NCBI GenBank assembly: GCA_030591105.1
Contig: JAUVBS010000057.1
Coordinates: 1 to 9,086, forward strand
Direction: 5' to 3'
DNA length: 9,086 bases
Origin: a bacterium
Lineage (GTDB): Bacteria > Krumholzibacteriota > Krumholzibacteriia > LZORAL124-64-63
Position 1 is the first letter of the stretch, and every line of letters begins with the position of its first letter. Shown in pieces: positions 6,072 to 9,086 of the stretch. The position numbers were made by a program, and so were the translations under genes. The notes under the pieces were generated by a model, which worked only from the letters and a program-made list of their open reading frames with translations, was not told the origin of the DNA and ran no database searches.

Positions 6072-7334
6072 TCACTTCCCGTTGCGGGCATCTGGCGCAT
6101 CGGCAGCATTGGGCGTATCGAGCGTTTCGCTCGCGTCACTCTCTGCAGTGCCCGCGGCACTGTCCTCACCGGCAGCGGCGAACCACGGCACAAGCTGGGT
6201 TGCGAAGTGCGGCTGCGAGAAAGAGGCTTCCAACCCCGGTTCGAGCAGCAACGAATCGATCAGTGCGTGCGGTTCGTAGAACCAGTCGATCTCACGCCCG
6301 GCGGCATCGACTGTGCCCGCCTCAGCGGGAAGCTTCGAGAATGCCGAATCACCGTCGGCGTCGACGAAGAAAATCAGTCTATTGAGCCCCGGCGGCACTT
6401 CGGCGAAGACGACCTCCTCTGCCAGCGAGATCTTGACCAGGCCGGCGGGCGGAGGCGTTTCCAGATACGGTGCCCAACCGGTGTCGTCTTCGGCAATCGC
6501 TTCCGGCCAGCCGTAGAGCGGTCCTGGCCACATGAGTAGAGAGTCGACGTGGCCGCGCAACAGGCCGGGCGTGGTTGGATCGTAGACCACGGTGAGTCCG
6601 ACGTCGACCGTGACCTGGCCGGCGGTGACCCGGACGGTGTCGGGCAACAGACGGCGGCCCTCGTTGTCGGCGAGCCGCAAGTCGCCGTTACCATCATTGA
6701 AGACACGTAGCAAGTAAGGACCGCCGGGTATTGGTAGCCACGGCAGGCGATAGACGCCGGCCGAGTCGGTCACGGCTCTGCGCACCGGCTTCTGCTGATA
6801 GTACTCGAGACTGTCGGGAGGCACCGCGTACAGCTCGACCACTCCGCTCTGCGCCAGAGGGCGCTCGTTGTAGACCAGACGCCCTATGATTTCTCCCGGC
6901 GGAATCCGCGCGCCGGTGGCGATGGGGAATCGCCAACTCTGTTTGCTGACAACCTTGTGAGCGTCGCGGAGTCCGGCGCCCACCTCGACGATCACGACCG
7001 TATCGGGCGGTAACGGTTCGGACAATATTACGGTCGCTTCGCGGGCACCGGACCACTTGGTCTTGCGGTAGTCGGCCGGCGGATAGAGATAGAGCCAGCT
7101 CTCGGCCGGTTTGCGCTCCATCTTCTCGGAGAAAACCAGCTGTAGGCGATCCAGACCCGCGAGGCCGACAGCACCCGAGTCGGGAGCCGCGGTGACGAGT
7201 TGTGGCGGAATCGTATCGGCCGGTCCGCCCGGCGGCCCGCCGATCTGCGCACAGGAGACCGCCAGGAGCACTGCGGCCAGCAAGGTCGCTCCCAGTGACA
7301 CTGCCCGCACTCGCCTGCTGTAATGGTCGGTCAT
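6072..7334 (-). CDS. Predicted lipoprotein with N-terminal Ig-like (Big_5-type) domain, unknown role
   Basis: A 420-aa predicted exported lipoprotein; function unknown. Residues 1-28 form a signal peptide with basic start (RRVR), hydrophobic core and lipobox AVSC, with Cys28 as the lipidated residue. The mature start AQIGGPPGGPADTIPPQLV leads into a probable Big_5/SbsA Ig-like domain (about 40-140; P51DSGAVG, LQLVFSEKM), a pattern I know from FCB-group lipoproteins. About 147-250 looks like a second beta-sandwich of carboxypeptidase-regulatory type (IIGRLVYN, TDSAGVYRLPWL). Two acidic loops resemble EF-hand/dockerin calcium loops: DGNGDLRLADNE (214-225) and DADGDSAFS (325-333). The tail after about 386 is Ala/Asp/Ser/Glu-rich and probably disordered. 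It starts 3 nt after the argF stop, with only a weak ribosome site, and ends 4 nt before dapF, so it is likely translated with both. A surface or envelope role is inference from the signal and folds; I see no enzymatic motif. Confidence 0.85.
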   Translation of the reverse strand: MTDHYSRRVRAVSLGATLLAAVLLAVSCAQIGGPPGGPADTIPPQLVTAAPDSGAVGLAGLDRLQLVFSEKMERKPAESWLYLYPPADYRKTKWSGAREATVILSEPLPPDTVVIVEVGAGLRDAHKVVSKQSWRFPIATGARIPPGEIIGRLVYNERPLAQSGVVELYAVPPDSLEYYQQKPVRRAVTDSAGVYRLPWLPIPGGPYLLRVFNDGNGDLRLADNEGRRLLPDTVRVTAGQVTVDVGLTVVYDPTTPGLLRGHVDSLLMWPGPLYGWPEAIAEDDTGWAPYLETPPPAGLVKISLAEEVVFAEVPPGLNRLIFFVDADGDSAFSKLPAEAGTVDAAGREIDWFYEPHALIDSLLLEPGLEASFSQPHFATQLVPWFAAAGEDSAAGTAESDASETLDTPNAADAPDARNGK

Positions 7335-7337
7335 GGT

Positions 7338-8255
7338 CTACTTCAGCAGAATCGCGAGAATCGCTCGCTGGGCGTGCAGACGGTTCTCCGCCTCGTCGAG
7401 GATCGCCGAATGCGGTCCGTCCATGACGGCGTCGGTGATTTCCTCGCCACGGTGCGCCGGCAAACAGTGCAGGACGATATGCTCCGGGTCCGCGGCAGCA
7501 AGCAGCTCTTCGTTCACTTGAAAACCGACGAAATCACGTCGCCTCTGCTCCACTTCAGCCTCCTGGCCCATGCTGTAGAAAGCATCGGTGTAGATGACAT
7601 GAGCTTCGGTGACCGCTTCGCGGGGATCGTGGGTGATCATGAACGAGGCTCCACCGGCTTCCGCCTTGCGGACGATCTGTTCAGCCGGGTCGTACCCTGC
7701 CGGGCAGGCCAGGATGAAGTTGAACGGGAACCGGATCGCAGCATTGAGCCAGCTGTTTGCCAGGTTGTTGCCGTCGCCGATCATAACGACGGTCTTGCCC
7801 TCGATGGTCCCGAGGTGTTCCTCGATGGTCATGATGTCGGCCATGACCTGACAAGGGTGCACCAGATCGGTCAGGCCGTTGATGACCGGCACCGTCGCCG
7901 CCGCAGCCAGCTCGTCGACCTCACCCTGGTCGAACCAGCGGATCATGATGCCGTCGACGAAGCGGCTCATGACCCGAGCCACATCGGCAACCGCCTCACG
8001 CGTACCCATGCCGATCTCCTGATCGGTAATGAACAGTGAGCTGCCGCCCAGCTGTCGGATAGCGACCTCGAAACTGACGCGCGTACGCAGGCTCGGTTTC
8101 GCAAACACACAGGCGAGAACGCGTCCGGGGTGAGTCGCCTCGAGCCGGTGACGGCGCGCGAGCGGTTTCTGCTCGCGCGCCAGATCGAGGACGCTGCGCA
8201 GGAACTCGGTGTCGTGCTGGTCGATGGCCAGGAAATCCTTCTTGTCTGCTGCCAT
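7338..8255 (-). CDS. argF: Ornithine carbamoyltransferase
   Basis: Transfers the carbamoyl group from carbamoyl phosphate to ornithine to give citrulline in arginine synthesis. The 305-aa product has family-normal length and all landmark motifs: carbamoyl-phosphate loop KPSLRTR (53-59, preceding VSFE), HPCQ (133-136), DGNN (161-164), the ornithine-binding D224..SMG (228-230) in TDAFYSMGQE, and HCLPAHRG (263-270). The SMG and HCLPAHRG motifs fit true ornithine transcarbamylase rather than aspartate or N-acetyl/N-succinylornithine variants. The ATG has an AAGGAGG ribosome site 4 nt upstream. It follows hslU by 48 nt, where I find no clear promoter, and precedes the lipoprotein gene by 3 nt. No ARG-box-like operator is evident. 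An alternative catabolic role in arginine deiminase pathways is possible but no arcA or arcC is in view. Confidence 0.94.
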   Translation of the reverse strand: MAADKKDFLAIDQHDTEFLRSVLDLAREQKPLARRHRLEATHPGRVLACVFAKPSLRTRVSFEVAIRQLGGSSLFITDQEIGMGTREAVADVARVMSRFVDGIMIRWFDQGEVDELAAAATVPVINGLTDLVHPCQVMADIMTIEEHLGTIEGKTVVMIGDGNNLANSWLNAAIRFPFNFILACPAGYDPAEQIVRKAEAGGASFMITHDPREAVTEAHVIYTDAFYSMGQEAEVEQRRRDFVGFQVNEELLAAADPEHIVLHCLPAHRGEEITDAVMDGPHSAILDEAENRLHAQRAILAILLK

Positions 8256-8303
8256 GTTGCCTCCTTCACCCCACCGACGAACTGATCGTCTCTACAGGGT
8301 CGG

Positions 8304-9086
8304 TTACAAGATGTAGCGGCTCAGATCCTCATCTTCGCAGAGCGGCGCGAGTCGCTCACGTACGAACGCGGCATCGACACCGAACGGTCCCGTATTTGTT
8401 TCCGGTACCTCGAACAGTAACTCGTCGAGAAGCTGCGCCATGACCGTTTGTAGGCGGCGGGCGCCGATGTTCTCGAGCCGCCGGTTCAAATCGGCAGCCA
8501 TGCGTGCCAGCTCAGCGATGGCGTCGTCGGTGAACTCGAGCTGACAGTTGTCCACTTCGAGCAAGGCCCGGTACTGTCGGATCAGCGAGTTATCGGTATC
8601 GCGCAGTATGCGCACGAAATCCTCCTCGCACAGACTGTCGAGTTCGACACGGATCGGGAACCGTCCCTGTAGCTCGGGGATCAGATCCGACGGTTTGCTC
8701 ATGTGGAAAGCGCCGGCGGCGATGAACAGAACGTGGTCGGTCCGTACCGGTCCGTGTTTGGTGCTGACGGTCGAACCCTCGACGATCGGCAACAGATCGC
8801 GTTGTACCCCTTCGCGGCTGACGTCGGGACCGCTGCCCTGACTCGACTTGCCGGCGATCTTGTCGATCTCATCGAGAAATATGATGCCGCCTTGCTCGGC
8901 CAGCTGGATCGCATCGCCGAGGATGCGCTCCATGTCGAGGCGCTTCTCCGACTCCTGTTCGTGCAGTAAACGCCTCGCTTCAGCCACGGGCACGACGCGC
9001 TCGGTCTTCTGCTTCGGGAACAGATTCTTGAGGCTCTCGCCGAACGAGGCATCGAACTCCTCTCCCGCCGAGGTGAAGATATTGGC
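8304..9086 (-). CDS. hslU: HslU ATPase subunit of the HslUV protease, C-terminal part (runs off the right edge)
   Basis: AAA+ unfoldase that feeds proteins to the HslV peptidase in the cytoplasm. The last 260 codons are present (E. coli HslU is about 443 aa), so the Walker A loop is outside. Visible: the end of the I domain (VPVAEARRLLHEQESEK), Walker B GGIIFLDEIDKI, the HslU-specific GPDVSREGVQRDLLPIVEG and STKHGPVRTDHVLFIAAGAF, the arginine-finger region LIPELQGRFPIR, sensor 2 ENIGARRLQTV, and the C-terminal DLSRYIL tail that docks into HslV. The frame is open through the window edge; a GTG at 8991-8993 is internal, not the start. The stop is TAA. The peptidase gene hslV is usually just upstream, so it would lie beyond the right edge. 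ClpX is excluded by the HslU-type motifs and absence of its spacing. Confidence 0.95.
   Translation of the reverse strand, partial: ANIFTSAGEEFDASFGESLKNLFPKQKTERVVPVAEARRLLHEQESEKRLDMERILGDAIQLAEQGGIIFLDEIDKIAGKSSQGSGPDVSREGVQRDLLPIVEGSTVSTKHGPVRTDHVLFIAAGAFHMSKPSDLIPELQGRFPIRVELDSLCEEDFVRILRDTDNSLIRQYRALLEVDNCQLEFTDDAIAELARMAADLNRRLENIGARRLQTVMAQLLDELLFEVPETNTGPFGVDAAFVRERLAPLCEDEDLSRYIL

Noticed and set aside
6068..6193. N-terminal extension of dapF to an upstream start
   Set aside because: Those 42 codons overlap the lipoprotein gene in another frame and do not resemble DapF; the ATG at 6065-6067 has a ribosome site and matches the family N-terminus.
5363..6385. 340-codon open frame on the plus strand
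   Set aside because: Lies wholly antisense to dapF and the lipoprotein gene, which have clear family motifs. The translation is Arg/His-rich with no recognisable fold, as expected for a shadow frame in GC-rich DNA.
7323..8039. 238-codon open frame on the plus strand
   Set aside because: Antisense to argF, which carries all its motifs; no good ribosome site and no recognisable protein family.
8276..8290. Short inverted repeat (GACGA/TCGTC) between hslU and argF
   Set aside because: Only a 5-bp stem with no T run; easily expected by chance at this base composition. No promoter or ARG-box was evident around it.

Overview
This window is a GC-rich stretch of bacterial chromosome made almost entirely of housekeeping genes, and I see no mobile element, CRISPR array, tRNA or rRNA. 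All but one gene lie on the minus strand. The one unusual gene is a lipoprotein of the 'GGPxDTxPP' Ig-like type. In my knowledge that type is common in the Bacteroidetes/Chlorobi-Gemmatimonadetes (FCB) superphylum and in related uncultured phyla. The organism is therefore probably a diderm FCB-type bacterium, possibly from an uncultured lineage. This assignment is inference from one protein family and overall gene character, not from a phylogeny.

Layout, read along the minus strand from the right edge: the C-terminal 260 codons of hslU (protease ATPase); argF (ornithine carbamoyltransferase); a predicted Ig-like lipoprotein of unknown role; dapF, dapA and dapB (three enzymes of diaminopimelate/lysine synthesis). 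These six genes are co-directional with gaps of 48, 3, 4, 87 and 2 nt, so they look like one transcription unit or two closely linked ones. dapB converges on rpsT (ribosomal protein S20, the only plus-strand gene), and a strong hairpin lies between them. Left of rpsT, divergently transcribed, are uvrC (nucleotide excision repair nuclease) and xerD (chromosome dimer resolution recombinase), which overlap by a GTGA. At the left edge, trpS (tryptophanyl-tRNA synthetase) begins with its own promoter and a TTG start and runs out of the window.

The genes fall into recognisable jobs: cell-wall and lysine precursors (dapF, dapA, dapB), arginine synthesis (argF), protein quality control (hslU), genome maintenance (uvrC, xerD) and translation (rpsT, trpS). 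The lipoprotein sits between argF and dapF with almost no spacing, which makes it the least explained member. Two promoter-like sites, in front of trpS and rpsT, share the same pair of hexamers with the same spacing (TTGACA-N17-TAAATT).

I do not see a new multi-gene system here. The points most worth a second look are the Cys in place of the usual first Thr in the DapA active-site GTTGE motif, the lipoprotein with two EF-hand-like loops embedded in the amino-acid operon, and the shared promoter architecture, including overlapping divergent promoters between uvrC and rpsT.
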